A program made the translations under genes and the position numbers. The notes beneath the pieces are model-generated. The model worked only from the letters and a program-made list of their open reading frames with translations, had not been told where the DNA came from and did not search any database. From Pseudoduganella lurida (GTDB taxonomy: Bacteria > Pseudomonadota > Gammaproteobacteria > Burkholderiales > Burkholderiaceae_D): a DNA stretch of 64,000 nt. The stretch lies in the NCBI RefSeq assembly GCF_007830455.1, contig NZ_VLLB01000002.1:434001-498000 (forward strand), given 5' to 3'. Shown piece after piece: positions 51,592 to 60,882 of the stretch; position 1 is the stretch's first letter, and each line of letters starts with the position of its first letter.

Positions 51592-54500
51592 TCAGCGCGG
51601 CTGCGCAGGCAGCTCGCCGGGCAGCTGTGCTTCCAGTTCCCCGGTCACGAAGACATCGATGCGGGCCAGCAGCGCGTGCATGCGGGCGACGAGCGCGGCG
51701 GCCATGGCCAGCTCGCCCGTGCGCGCCGACAGGTCGTCGGCGGGCACGTGGCCCACCCGTTCCAGGGCCAGGCACAGTTCGGCGAAGCTGTGCGCCCCGA
51801 CGGCCCGCGCGGACGACTTGATGCGGTGTCCCAGTTCGCCGAGGCGGTGCAGGTCCCCCGCAGCCAGCGCCGCGTCCACTTCCACCAGCCCCTCGCGTGC
51901 CGAGGCCAGGAACATCACCGCGTACTTGCGCATCTTGTCCGGCCGGTTGCCGAAGGTGAGCGCCAGCGCGGAGACGTCGAACAGCGCCGGCTCGGGCGCT
52001 GCATCCGCCGGGGGCGGCGCGTGCAGCGCCGGCGCGGCATCGGAAGGGGGAGCGGGAGCAGCAGCGGAAGCAGGAGCGGGAACGTCGCTGTGCGCAGCCT
52101 CCAGCATCGCGGTCGCAGGCGCCAGCGGCGCGCTGCGCGGCTCCCACGCCGTGGCGGCGTGGGCGGCCAGCGTGCTGCGTACCTGCGCGGCACGGCCCTC
52201 GACGGCGCGCTGGCTCAGCCACTTCGACAGCACGGCAAACAGCAGGTTCGGCGCCACCGGCTTGGTGAGGAAATCGTCCATGCCCGCCTCCATGCAGCGC
52301 GCGTGGTCGTCGCGGCCGGCGTTGGCCGTCATCGCGATCACCAGCGTGCCGGACAGCTGCGGGTGGGCGCGGATCTGCCGCGTGGCCTCGAACCCATCCA
52401 TCACGGGCATCTGCACGTCCATCAGCACGCAGTCGAAATGTCCTTTCTGCAGCAGGTCAAGGGCCTCCTGGCCATTGTTGGCGATGACGACGACGGCGCC
52501 GGCATCCTCCAGCAGCTCCTGCCCCACCTGCTGGCTGAACACATTGTCTTCCACCAGCAGGATCGTGGCGCCGCGGATCGGGGCGAGCAGGTCGCCGTCC
52601 AGCGCGGCGGCCGGTTCCTGCGGCGCCAGTTCCACGCCGCGCGCCAGCTGCGCGGTGAACCAGAACGTGCTGCCCACGCCCGGGCTGCTGTCCACGCCCA
52701 CCGCGCCGCCCATCAGCTCGGCCAGCTGCTTGCTGATCACCAGGCCCAGGCCCGTGCCGCCGTACTTGCGGGTGGTCGACGTGTCGGCCTGGTGGAAGGA
52801 CTGGAACAGCTTGTCCACCTGGGCCGGCGTCATGCCGATGCCGCCGTCCTGCACCTCGAAGCGCACCATCAGCCAGGTGTCGCGTTCCTCGACGATGCTG
52901 ACGCGGATGTGGATGCGGCCGTTCTCGGAAAACTTGATGGCGTTGCCCGTGAAGTTCAGCAGCACCTGCTCGAGCCGCAGCGGATCGCCGCGCAGCTGCG
53001 CCGGCACGCCGGGCCAGGTCTCGAACACCAGCTCCAGGCCGCGCCGCGCCGCCGCTTCGCCCAGCTGCTTGCCCACGTTGTCGAACAGCGCGGCCAGGTC
53101 GAAGTCCAGCATTTCCAGGTCCATGCGGCCCGCCTCGATCTTGGAAAAGTCGAGGATGTGGTTGATGATGCCCAGCAGGTGCTGGCCGGAGTGGTAGATC
53201 TTCTGCAGGTAGTCGCGCTGTTTCGGGTCCGTCACGCCGCGCAGCGCCAGGTGCGCCATGCCGATCACGCTGTTCATCGGCGTGCGGATCTCGTGGCTCA
53301 TGTTCGACAGGAAGTCGCTCTTGGCCAGGCTGGCCGCCTGCGCAGCCTCCTTCAGCGCATGCAGCTCGCTGACATCGGTGGATAGCGAGATCACGGCGGC
53401 GCCCTGCTCCAGCTGCACGGGCGCCTTGACGGTCCACAGGTGGCGCAGGTTGCCGTCGGCATCGACGAACTCGCCCTCGCTGGTGCGCTTGATGCCGTCG
53501 GCCAGCACCTGCCGGTCCTCGGCCCAGGCCAGCGCCGCCTCGTGCCCGGGCAGCAGCTCGCGGTCCGTCCGGCCGACGATCTGCTCGGCGGGCCGGCCCA
53601 TCACCTGCGCCATGCGCGCGTTGACATAGATGTAGCGGCGTTCCGCGTCCTTCAGATAGACGTGCGCGTCGACGTTGTCCAGCACGCTGTCGAGCAGGTG
53701 CCGCTGCTCCTGGGCGTTGCGGCGCTGCGAGGTGAGCATGAACACATAGCTGTAGATCAGCATCGTGCCGGCAAAGCCCGTGAGCAGCGCGATCCACGGC
53801 AGCTGGCGGTCGAAGCCGCCCATCATGTCCGCCTTGCGGGCGCTGAACTGGGCCTTCCACAGCACGCCGTTGAAGTCGATCGGCAGCACCGTCACGAAAT
53901 GGTCGGCCATGTCCGGCGCCAGCTGCGGCGGCGTTTCCAGCGAACCGTTGTCGTTGTACAGCAGGCGGTCGTCGTCGTCGATGCGCAGGTTGCGCTGGTT
54001 CGGATCGTTGTTTGCTTCCGCGTACAGCACCAGGTGCACCTTGCGGTCGGCCATCTCGTCGATCGCCGCCTGCACCAGCGCCGAGACGGAAAAGCCGATG
54101 CCCACCGAACCGAGATAGGCTTCGCGGCGCGTGGCCGTATCCGTCAGCGGCAGGCCACGCCGGTAGACCGGCAGGCGCACGCCCAGGCCGATGTGCGGCA
54201 CCGGCTTCTGCACCTTGACGGGCTGGCCGGAAGCGCTGATCTGGCCCGTGTCGCGCGACAGCGCCATCGCCTTCGCCACCGCCGGGTTGGCGATGATGTC
54301 CACCCCCAGCTTGTCCTTCAGGATGGCGGCCGGCTCCAGCCAGGTCAGCGGCGCGTAACGGGGCCGGCGCCCGCCCGGACGGATCTCGAAATCGGGATAG
54401 CCCGCCGTGTCGGCGCTACGGTCGGCACGCACGCGGGCCACGAAAGCTTCGCGCTCGGTATCGCTCACTTCGGGGGCGAAATTGATCGACTCGATGGCCG

Positions 54501-54807
54501 GGAAGTGGCGCGGCACGTCGAGGTTGTCCACGTATTGGCGAAATTGCAGGCGCGACACCTGGTCCGAGCTGTGGAACATGGCCACCAGGCCGCGCAGCAC
54601 GTCCGAATAGGCCTTCACGCTGGTGCCGATGCTGAACTGGGTGGCGCGGGTGGCGCTGTCGAAACGCAGGCGCGCATCGGCCTCCACCGAGTTGGCCGTC
54701 GCCGCATAGAACGTCAGCCCGACGGCAATGGCCAGCGACAGCCCGACGCCCCACTGCAGCAGGCGTGTCAGTGCCGGGGCCATCGCGGATGTGCCAGGGA
54801 CGCGCAT
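51592..54807 (-). CDS. CHASE-PAS hybrid histidine kinase with receiver and HPt domains
   Basis: This 1071-residue inner-membrane sensor kinase has a first transmembrane helix (about residues 15-36), a periplasmic CHASE domain (about 45-330), a second helix (337-359) and a PAS domain (370-485). HisKA follows with the phosphorylated His505 in [12 protein letters not shown], then HATPase, whose N box is [12 protein letters not shown] and whose G boxes are DGGIGM and GTGLGL. A receiver domain carries VLLMD-type [11 protein letters not shown]. An Ala/Pro-rich linker leads to a C-terminal HPt domain ([14 protein letters not shown]). No DNA-binding response regulator is next to it, so the output is probably elsewhere. 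Confidence 0.95.
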   Translation of the reverse strand: MRVPGTSAMAPALTRLLQWGVGLSLAIAVGLTFYAATANSVEADARLRFDSATRATQFSIGTSVKAYSDVLRGLVAMFHSSDQVSRLQFRQYVDNLDVPRHFPAIESINFAPEVSDTEREAFVARVRADRSADTAGYPDFEIRPGGRRPRYAPLTWLEPAAILKDKLGVDIIANPAVAKAMALSRDTGQISASGQPVKVQKPVPHIGLGVRLPVYRRGLPLTDTATRREAYLGSVGIGFSVSALVQAAIDEMADRKVHLVLYAEANNDPNQRNLRIDDDDRLLYNDNGSLETPPQLAPDMADHFVTVLPIDFNGVLWKAQFSARKADMMGGFDRQLPWIALLTGFAGTMLIYSYVFMLTSQRRNAQEQRHLLDSVLDNVDAHVYLKDAERRYIYVNARMAQVMGRPAEQIVGRTDRELLPGHEAALAWAEDRQVLADGIKRTSEGEFVDADGNLRHLWTVKAPVQLEQGAAVISLSTDVSELHALKEAAQAASLAKSDFLSNMSHEIRTPMNSVIGMAHLALRGVTDPKQRDYLQKIYHSGQHLLGIINHILDFSKIEAGRMDLEMLDFDLAALFDNVGKQLGEAAARRGLELVFETWPGVPAQLRGDPLRLEQVLLNFTGNAIKFSENGRIHIRVSIVEERDTWLMVRFEVQDGGIGMTPAQVDKLFQSFHQADTSTTRKYGGTGLGLVISKQLAELMGGAVGVDSSPGVGSTFWFTAQLARGVELAPQEPAAALDGDLLAPIRGATILLVEDNVFSQQVGQELLEDAGAVVVIANNGQEALDLLQKGHFDCVLMDVQMPVMDGFEATRQIRAHPQLSGTLVIAMTANAGRDDHARCMEAGMDDFLTKPVAPNLLFAVLSKWLSQRAVEGRAAQVRSTLAAHAATAWEPRSAPLAPATAMLEAAHSDVPAPASAAAPAPPSDAAPALHAPPPADAAPEPALFDVSALALTFGNRPDKMRKYAVMFLASAREGLVEVDAALAAGDLHRLGELGHRIKSSARAVGAHSFAELCLALERVGHVPADDLSARTGELAMAAALVARMHALLARIDVFVTGELEAQLPGELPAQPR

Positions 54808-54970
54808 GGAAACTGGTTGGACTCTTGCATTGCAGCAGCATACCTGAAAGGCCTGGCGCGGTCACCGGGGACGCCATCGCCCCGCCCTTTAAGCGGACGC
54901 AAAGGTCGCGCGGCTGCGACAGGAACCGGGACGGCGGCGGCGCGTTCCAATGGTAGAGCTGGAGGTGACC

Positions 54971-56944
54971 ATGAACGCGACCGTCTCCCATGGCACCTGC
55001 CATGGCGTCCGTGATTTCGTCTGTGATTTCGTCCGTGATTGTGCGCGTGATTGCGCTTGTGTTTGTGCCTGTGTCTGTGCCCGTGTCTGTGCCCGTTTCT
55101 GTGCCCGTGTTTGCGCCCGTGTCTGTGCCCGTGTCTGTGCCCGTGTCTGTGCCCGCGGCATGGCTGCGTGCGCCTGCCCGCCTCCCGTGCGGGGCCCCGC
55201 CCTCGTGGTCTCGCGCGCGAAGCCGGACGATTGCCGGTCCGCGTGGCCGGCGCAGCCTTCGGCCGCATGTGGCGATGCGCGCTGCCAGCGCTGCCGTCAC
55301 CCCTGGCTGGCCGGCCTGGCGGCCTGCGTGCTGGGCATCGGTTACGGCGTCCCGGCCGGCGCGCGGCAGCCGGCCTCGGCCGTGGAACTGCGCGACCACG
55401 ATGAATTCGAGGCCTGGCTGGAGGCGCCCTGGCGGGCGGCGGCGGCAGCGTCCGCACGCCGCTTCGTGATGCGGTTCCGCGATCCGCGCGCCGCCCCGGG
55501 CGCCCGGGTGGGGTGGCAGCTGGAGCTGCGCGATGCCGCCGGCCGCGTGGTGCGGCGCTGGCGCGGCACCACCCTGCTGGCGAACGGCGTGGGAGAAGGT
55601 GCGGTGCGCTGGCAGGCACCGGCCGCGGTGCCGCCCGGCGGCGCATGGCGCGTGCGCATGCGGGCCGTGCCGCCGGCCGGCCATGGCGGCGCCGTCGAGC
55701 AGGAGCGCCGGGTCGCCGGCGGCACAATGGCCGACCCGCGTCGGCTCGGCGCGTTCCGCGCATCCGCCACGTTCGCACTGGACATGCTGCCCTGGGACAT
55801 CTACCTGGGCAACCTCCACAGCCAGACGGGCCACAGCGATGGCGGCGGCGCGCTGGACACCTGTGACCACGCACAGCCGCCGCAGAGCGCCGCGGCCGGG
55901 CCCGCCGCAGCCTTCGCCTACGCCCGCGAACATGGCCTCGACTTCCTGCTGGCCTCCGAACACAACCATATGTACGACGGCTCGGCCGATACCGCCCGGC
56001 AGGCCGACCCGGCGCGCGCGCAGGCCCTGTTCCGCGCCGGACTGGCCGAGGCGGCAGACTTCACCGCCGCGCACCCCGGTTTCGTGGCCCTGTACGGCCT
56101 GGAATGGGGCGTGGCCGAGCACGGGCACCTGAATATCCTGAACGGCACCGAGCTGCTGGGCTGGGAACGCAACGCCGCCGGCGAGCTGCTGGCCGATACC
56201 GCAACCCCCAGGACCGATTACGCCGGGCTGTACACGCTGCTCCGCGAGCGGGGCTGGCTCGGCCAGTTCAACCATCCGAACGCCAGCCAGTTCCGCGCCG
56301 CCGGCAAGCCGCTGGGCTACACGGCCGATGGCGACGCGGCCATGGTCCTGTGCGAGGTCAGCAACAGCAACGCCTTCTCGGCCCGCACGGACGAAGGCGA
56401 ACCCCGCTTCACCCATTACGAGACCACCTGCCAGCGCGCGCTGGAAGCGGGCTACCACGTGGCCTTCAGCTCGAACCAGGACAACCACTGCGCCAACTGG
56501 GGCGCCTCGGCGCCGAACCGCACCGGCGTCCTGCTGCCGGCGGGAACGCCACTGACGGCGGCCAGCCTGCTGGAGGCGATTGCCGCACGGCGCGTATTCG
56601 CCACCATGGACAAGGCCGCATCGCTGGTCCTCACCGCCAACGGTCACATGATGGGCGAACGGTTCGTCAACCAGGGCGACCTGGCCTTGTCGGTGCGCTA
56701 TCGCCACGCGGCCGGCACGGCGCCGGGCGAGCTCGTGCTCGTCTCCGGCGTGCCGGGGCGCAATGGCAAACCTGCGCAGGTCACGCTGGCCGCCACCGAG
56801 GTGACCCTGCGACCGGAGCCGGGCGAGCATTACTACTATGCGCGGCTGACGCAGGAGGATGGCAAGGTGCTGTGGTCGGCGCCGCTGTGGGTGGCCCAGG
56901 AAGCGGGGGCCGCCGAACCGCCCAGCGATCCGGACCAGCCCTGA
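54971..56944 (+). CDS. PHP-superfamily (CehA/McbA-like) metallohydrolase with Cys-rich repeat N-terminus
   Basis: From ATG 54971, which has an excellent GGAGGTG ribosome site, the protein has 657 residues. Residues about 13-61 are 12 tetrapeptides (VRDF to CARV) encoded by a 12-bp DNA repeat. A hydrophobic segment LAGLAACVLGIGYGVPAGAR follows at about residue 115. The catalytic PHP-like region has IYLGNLHSQTGHSDGG, EHGLDFLLASEHNHMYDGS, a GLEWGVAEHGHLNIL block and SSNQDNHCANWG, with His and Asp metal ligands as in CehA/McbA phosphoesterases. If translation instead began at ATG 55160, the protein would begin with a more normal signal region. Substrate unknown. Confidence 0.75.
   Translation: MNATVSHGTCHGVRDFVCDFVRDCARDCACVCACVCARVCARFCARVCARVCARVCARVCARGMAACACPPPVRGPALVVSRAKPDDCRSAWPAQPSAACGDARCQRCRHPWLAGLAACVLGIGYGVPAGARQPASAVELRDHDEFEAWLEAPWRAAAAASARRFVMRFRDPRAAPGARVGWQLELRDAAGRVVRRWRGTTLLANGVGEGAVRWQAPAAVPPGGAWRVRMRAVPPAGHGGAVEQERRVAGGTMADPRRLGAFRASATFALDMLPWDIYLGNLHSQTGHSDGGGALDTCDHAQPPQSAAAGPAAAFAYAREHGLDFLLASEHNHMYDGSADTARQADPARAQALFRAGLAEAADFTAAHPGFVALYGLEWGVAEHGHLNILNGTELLGWERNAAGELLADTATPRTDYAGLYTLLRERGWLGQFNHPNASQFRAAGKPLGYTADGDAAMVLCEVSNSNAFSARTDEGEPRFTHYETTCQRALEAGYHVAFSSNQDNHCANWGASAPNRTGVLLPAGTPLTAASLLEAIAARRVFATMDKAASLVLTANGHMMGERFVNQGDLALSVRYRHAAGTAPGELVLVSGVPGRNGKPAQVTLAATEVTLRPEPGEHYYYARLTQEDGKVLWSAPLWVAQEAGAAEPPSDPDQP
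55008..55151 (+). repeat. Twelve-unit 12-bp tandem repeat
   Basis: Twelve head-to-tail 12-bp units run from 55008 to 55151; the downstream ones are nearly identical (CCCGTGTCTGTG) and the first four diverge (gatttcg-type endings). All frames on both strands stay open through it. In the hydrolase frame it encodes Cys-Ala-Arg-Val repeats; in other frames Val-Pro-Val-Ser or His-Gly-His-Arg. The 12-bp period means copy-number change keeps the frame. Confidence 0.9.
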
Positions 56945-57011
56945 GCGCCGCACGGCTCCCGGTTCGATCCGCCCCGCTGCCGTATCCCGCTTTGCTAGAC
57001 TGGAGGCCCAC

Positions 57012-57773
57012 GTGACTGAAGAATCCGCCTTGCGTACCGCCACCGAGCCATTCCCGACCACGAGCCCCCTGCCCGATCCAACGGCTGAACGCACCGGTGC
57101 GCCGATCGGCACCGTCCGCGCGCTTGCGCTGCGCACGGCCCTCGCCAGGCCGCCCGTGCCGGTGGACACGGCATGCGCCGCAGCGGGTGTCGGCCTGGCC
57201 GGCGATGCGCACGCCGATGCCCTGTCGCCCCGCCAGCTGCTGCTGGCCGGCACGCCGGCCTATGGGCGCTTCGGCCTGCCGCCCGGGGCACTGCGTGAAA
57301 ACCTGCTGCTCGACGTGGACACGGCGCACCTGCCCTCCGGCACGCTGCTGCGGGTCGGCGCCGAAGCGGTGCTGTGGCTGACGTTCCAGTGTGAAGCGTG
57401 CACCTATCTGGATGTGCGCCAGCCCGGCATCGCGCGCCGCATCGGCCGGGACCGCGGCGTACTGGCGCGGGTGGTGCAAGGCGGGCCCATCCGCGTGGGC
57501 GATCCGGTGGTCGTCCTGCCGGGGAAGCGCGAGAAATGGTCGGATGACTGGCGCGAACGGGTTGCCGCCATCCTGGCGCGGGTGCCGGCGGGCCGCGTGG
57601 TCGAGTACCGGCAGCTGGCCCGGCTGGCCGGCGTGCAGGCCGTGTATTGCCGCACCTTCCCCAGGCTGGCGCGCACGCTCGGTCTCGATGAACGTGCAGC
57701 GCCCCTGAAAGGCCGGCCCGACCTGCCCCGCTGGCAGGGCGAGGCACTGTTCGACAGCGCGAACGACGGCTGA
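57012..57773 (+). CDS. MOSC-domain protein with alkyltransferase-like C-terminus
   Basis: The 253-residue protein starts at GTG 57012 with GGAGG five bases upstream. Residues about 30-180 form a MOSC domain, with AAGVGLAGDAHADALSPRQL, LPPGALRENLLLDVDTAHLP and LTFQCEACTYLDV containing the conserved Cys. It ends GVLARVVQGGPIRVGDPVVV. MOSC proteins handle sulfur or molybdenum cofactor-linked detoxification. The last 70 residues (DWRERVAAILARVPAGRVVE, then YRQLARLAGV) resemble the winged-helix DNA-binding part of O6-methylguanine methyltransferases, but lack the PCHR active site. I call it a fusion with moderate confidence. Confidence 0.75.
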   Translation: MTEESALRTATEPFPTTSPLPDPTAERTGAPIGTVRALALRTALARPPVPVDTACAAAGVGLAGDAHADALSPRQLLLAGTPAYGRFGLPPGALRENLLLDVDTAHLPSGTLLRVGAEAVLWLTFQCEACTYLDVRQPGIARRIGRDRGVLARVVQGGPIRVGDPVVVLPGKREKWSDDWRERVAAILARVPAGRVVEYRQLARLAGVQAVYCRTFPRLARTLGLDERAAPLKGRPDLPRWQGEALFDSANDG

Positions 57774-57792
57774 TATCGCTCCCAACAGCCGG

Positions 57793-57835
57793 GTTCGTGT
57801 CCACCGTGGGGTCAGACCCCGACGTGGACACGAAC
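57793..57835. repeat. REP-like palindrome, copy 2
   Basis: Outer arms GTTCGTGTCCA (57793-57803) and TGGACACGAAC (57825-57835) are exactly complementary; inner GGGGTC and GACCCC pair around one base (57808-57820). It is related to the element at 34493-34529 and is likewise intergenic, between converging genes. Confidence 0.8.
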
Positions 57836-57888
57836 GGATCAGTGCCGGACCGCCATCTTCCGGCTGGACTTCCCGCCTGACCGTCCTG

Positions 57889-58707
57889 TCACGGCACGTC
57901 CTTCGGCTTGACCTTGCCGGCCTTGGCCACCTTCCTCATGTCCAGCTCGATCCAGGTGGGCGCGTGGTCGCTGGGCTTTTCGCGGCCGCGGATGTCGCGG
58001 TCCACGCCGGCCGCCTTCAGCGCGGCCTTCAGCTGCGGGCTGAGCAGCAGGTGGTCGATGCGGATGCCGGCGTCGCGGCCATAGGCATTGCGGAAATAAT
58101 CCCAGAACGTGTAGATCTTTTCGCCCGGATGCATGGTGCGCAGCGAATCGGTCCAGCCCTGCGCCATCAGCTGTTCGAACAGCGCGCGGGACTCGGGGCG
58201 GAACAGCGCATCGTCCACCCACCGCTCCGGCTTGTAGACATCCAGATCCGTCGGAATGATATTGAAGTCGCCCAGCATGACGACCGGCGCCCCGGTCGAC
58301 AGCAGCTGCTCGCCGCGCAGGATCAGCCGCTCCATCCAGCGCAGCTTGTAGTCGAACTTCGGTCCCGGCGCCGGGTTGCCGTTCGGCAGATACAGGCCGG
58401 CGATGACGATGTCATTGACGACCGCCTCGATATAGCGGCTCTGCTCGTCCTCCGGATCGCCCGCCAGGCCGCGCCCCACTTCGACGGGCTGGCTGCCGCG
58501 CGCCAGGATCGCCACGCCGTTCCAGCTTTTCTGGCCGTGCCAGATGGCGCCATAGCCGGCCGCCGCGATCGCCGCCTCCGGGAACTTTTCCTGTGGCGCC
58601 TTCAGCTCCTGCAGGCAGGCGACATCCGGCTGTTTTTCTTCCAGCCATTCCAGCAGCGCCGGCAGGCGGGCACCGATCCCGTTGATATTGAAGGTGGCAA
58701 TGCGCAT
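57889..58707 (-). CDS. xthA: Exodeoxyribonuclease III (AP endonuclease)
   Basis: This is a base-excision-repair enzyme cutting at abasic sites. The 272-residue protein has the exonuclease III motifs: MRIATFNINGIGARLPALLE at the start, CLQELKAPQEKFPE with the metal-binding Glu, YLPNGNP with the catalytic Tyr/Asn region, VMLGDFNIIPTDLDVYKPER, and RIDHLLLSPQLK with REKPSDHAPTWIEL, whose Asp-His pair is catalytic. Start ATG 58707; a longer upstream frame to 59010 overlaps the divergent peptidase gene and is not real. Confidence 0.95.
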   Translation of the reverse strand: MRIATFNINGIGARLPALLEWLEEKQPDVACLQELKAPQEKFPEAAIAAAGYGAIWHGQKSWNGVAILARGSQPVEVGRGLAGDPEDEQSRYIEAVVNDIVIAGLYLPNGNPAPGPKFDYKLRWMERLILRGEQLLSTGAPVVMLGDFNIIPTDLDVYKPERWVDDALFRPESRALFEQLMAQGWTDSLRTMHPGEKIYTFWDYFRNAYGRDAGIRIDHLLLSPQLKAALKAAGVDRDIRGREKPSDHAPTWIELDMRKVAKAGKVKPKDVP

Positions 58708-58837
58708 CCGTGACTCCATCCGTGTTGGTCTTGTGATTGTGACAGCAACGGCCGGTCCTCCGCCACACCAATCGTGCCGCCGGCCACGCGCTGCCGGCGC
58801 GGATGCTACAGTACGCCATCGCAAAACAGGAGGTGGA

Positions 58838-60862
58838 ATGAGTTCGATCGGGGCAGATCCGCATGAGTGGCTGGAGGACGTGGGCGGCGAGCAGCAGCTC
58901 GACTGGGTGAAGCGCCAGAACGACGTGGCGCTGGGCGAGTTGCAGGGACGCCCCGGGTATCCCGCCATGGTCGACCAGCTCAAGACGATCCTGAACGCGA
59001 AGGAACGCATCCCCTTCGTGCGCCAGCACGGCGAGCACGTCTACAACTTCTGGCGCGATGCGCAGCACGTGCGCGGCATCTGGCGCCGCACCACGCTGGC
59101 CGGCTACCGCGCGGCGGAACCGGCATGGGAAACGGTGCTCGATATCGACCGCCTGGCTGCCGACGAAGGCGAGAACTGGGTGTGGCATGGCGTTTCCTCG
59201 CTGTATCCGCGCGGCGAACGGTTTTTGCTGTCGCTGTCGCGCGGTGGCGGCGATGCGGTGGTGGTGCGCGAATTCGACATGCCCTCGCGCCGCTTCGTGG
59301 CCGACGGCTTCAACCTGCCGGAAGCCAAGACGGACGTGGCATGGATCGACGCGGACACGCTGTTCGTCGCCACCGACTTCGGCCCCGGCTCGATGACCAC
59401 CTCCGGCTATGCGCGCATCGTCAAGGAATGGCGGCGCGGCACGCCGCTGGGAGAGGCCATCACCGTCTACGAGGCGCAGCCGGACGACCTGGGGGTGGGC
59501 GCCTATCGCGACTTCACGTCGGACTACAGCCACCAGTTCATCTCGCGCCAGATCGGCTTCTACAGCAGCGAACTGTTCCTGCGCGAAGGCGGCACGCTCA
59601 CGAAGGTGGACAAGCCGCAGGACGCCAGCGCCTACACGGTGCGCGACCAGCTGGTCATCGAACTGCGCTCCGACTGGACGACCGGCGGCACCACCTATCC
59701 ACAGGGCGCCCTGCTGGCGACCGGGTTCCGCCGCTTCCTGGCGGGCGAACGCCGGTTCGACGTGCTGTTCGCGCCCACGTCCACCACCTCGCTCGATGGC
59801 GTGGCGCAGACCCGCTCGGCCCTGCTGCTGAACATCCTCGACAACGTGAAGAACCGCCTGGTCGAACTGCGGCACGTGGACGGCACGTGGCAGCGCCGCG
59901 ACGTCGCTGCGCCCGCCTTCGGCACGCTGGAAGTGGCGCCGCTCGATGCCATCGCCTCGGACGAGTACTTCCTCACCGTGACCGACTTCCTCACGCCCAC
60001 GTCGATGTACCTGGCGCGGGCCGGCAGCGACGACCGCACGCCCGTCAAGGCGCTGCCCGGCTTCTTCGACGCCAGCCCGTACACGGTGCAGCAGCTGCAG
60101 GCGCCGTCGAAGGACGGCACGCTGGTGCCCTACTTCGTCATCATGGCGCGCGATGCGAAGCTCGATGGCAGCAACCCGACCGTGCTGTACGGCTATGGCG
60201 GATTCGAGGTGTCGTTGAAACCGTTCTACAGCGGCGTGACGGGTGCCGCATGGCTGGCGCAGGGCGGCGTGTACGTGCTGGCCAATATCCGCGGCGGCGG
60301 CGAGTTCGGGCCCCGCTGGCACCAGGCCGCGCTGAAGGAGCATCGGCAGCGCGCCTTCGACGATTTCCTCGGCGTGGCCCAGGACCTCGTCAGGCGCCGG
60401 ATCACCAGCCCGCGCCACCTGGGCATCATGGGCGGCAGCAATGGCGGCCTGCTGGTGGGCGCCGCGCTCACGCAGCGGCCGGACCTGTTCAATGCCGTCG
60501 TCTGCCAGGTGCCCCTGCTGGACATGCAGCGCTACAGCAAGCTGCTGGCCGGCGCGTCGTGGATGGGCGAGTACGGCGATCCGGACGATCCGGACCAGTG
60601 GCGCTATATCGCCGAGTATTCGCCGTACCACAACGTCTTCCCGGACAAGCATTACCCACGGGTGCTGTTCACCACCTCCACGCGCGACGACCGCGTGCAC
60701 CCCGGCCACGCGCGCAAGATGGTGGCGAAGATGCAGCAGCAGGGCCACGACGTGCTGTATTGGGAAAACACGGAGGGCGGCCATGCCGGCGCGGCCAATA
60801 ACGACCAGCAGGCGCAGATGTGGGCGCTGACCTATACCTTCCTGCTGCAACAGCTGAGATAG
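58838..60862 (+). CDS. S9-family prolyl oligopeptidase
   Basis: This serine peptidase of 674 residues has no signal peptide. It has an N-terminal beta-propeller (ADPHEWLEDVGGEQQLDWVK at the start, then propeller blades to about residue 390). The C-terminal alpha/beta-hydrolase domain has YGYGGFEVSLKPFYSG, the oxyanion-region ANIRGGGEFG, and the nucleophile in HLGIMGGSNGGLL. The Asp (DDRVHPGHARKM) and His (EGGHAGAA) of the triad are also present. The ACAGGAGGTGGA ribosome site before ATG 58838 is very good. It is divergent from xthA. Confidence 0.95.
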   Translation: MSSIGADPHEWLEDVGGEQQLDWVKRQNDVALGELQGRPGYPAMVDQLKTILNAKERIPFVRQHGEHVYNFWRDAQHVRGIWRRTTLAGYRAAEPAWETVLDIDRLAADEGENWVWHGVSSLYPRGERFLLSLSRGGGDAVVVREFDMPSRRFVADGFNLPEAKTDVAWIDADTLFVATDFGPGSMTTSGYARIVKEWRRGTPLGEAITVYEAQPDDLGVGAYRDFTSDYSHQFISRQIGFYSSELFLREGGTLTKVDKPQDASAYTVRDQLVIELRSDWTTGGTTYPQGALLATGFRRFLAGERRFDVLFAPTSTTSLDGVAQTRSALLLNILDNVKNRLVELRHVDGTWQRRDVAAPAFGTLEVAPLDAIASDEYFLTVTDFLTPTSMYLARAGSDDRTPVKALPGFFDASPYTVQQLQAPSKDGTLVPYFVIMARDAKLDGSNPTVLYGYGGFEVSLKPFYSGVTGAAWLAQGGVYVLANIRGGGEFGPRWHQAALKEHRQRAFDDFLGVAQDLVRRRITSPRHLGIMGGSNGGLLVGAALTQRPDLFNAVVCQVPLLDMQRYSKLLAGASWMGEYGDPDDPDQWRYIAEYSPYHNVFPDKHYPRVLFTTSTRDDRVHPGHARKMVAKMQQQGHDVLYWENTEGGHAGAANNDQQAQMWALTYTFLLQQLR

Positions 60863-60874
60863 CGCATCCAAACA

Positions 60875-60882
60875 GTTGTCTT
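60875..60882. repeat. Target-site duplication, left copy
   Basis: GTTGTCTT stands immediately left of the left end of the insertion sequence and is identical to 61992-61999. Confidence 0.9.

Noticed and set aside
48272..53197. 1641-codon rightward open frame opposite recC and the hybrid kinase
   Set aside because: It crosses two convincing leftward genes and has His/Arg/Gln-rich composition without domains, so it is a GC-driven shadow.
54990..55469. Open frame encoding Val-Pro-Val-Ser repeats
   Set aside because: It exists only because the 12-bp repeat leaves all frames open; it has no good ribosome site, while the hydrolase frame has one.
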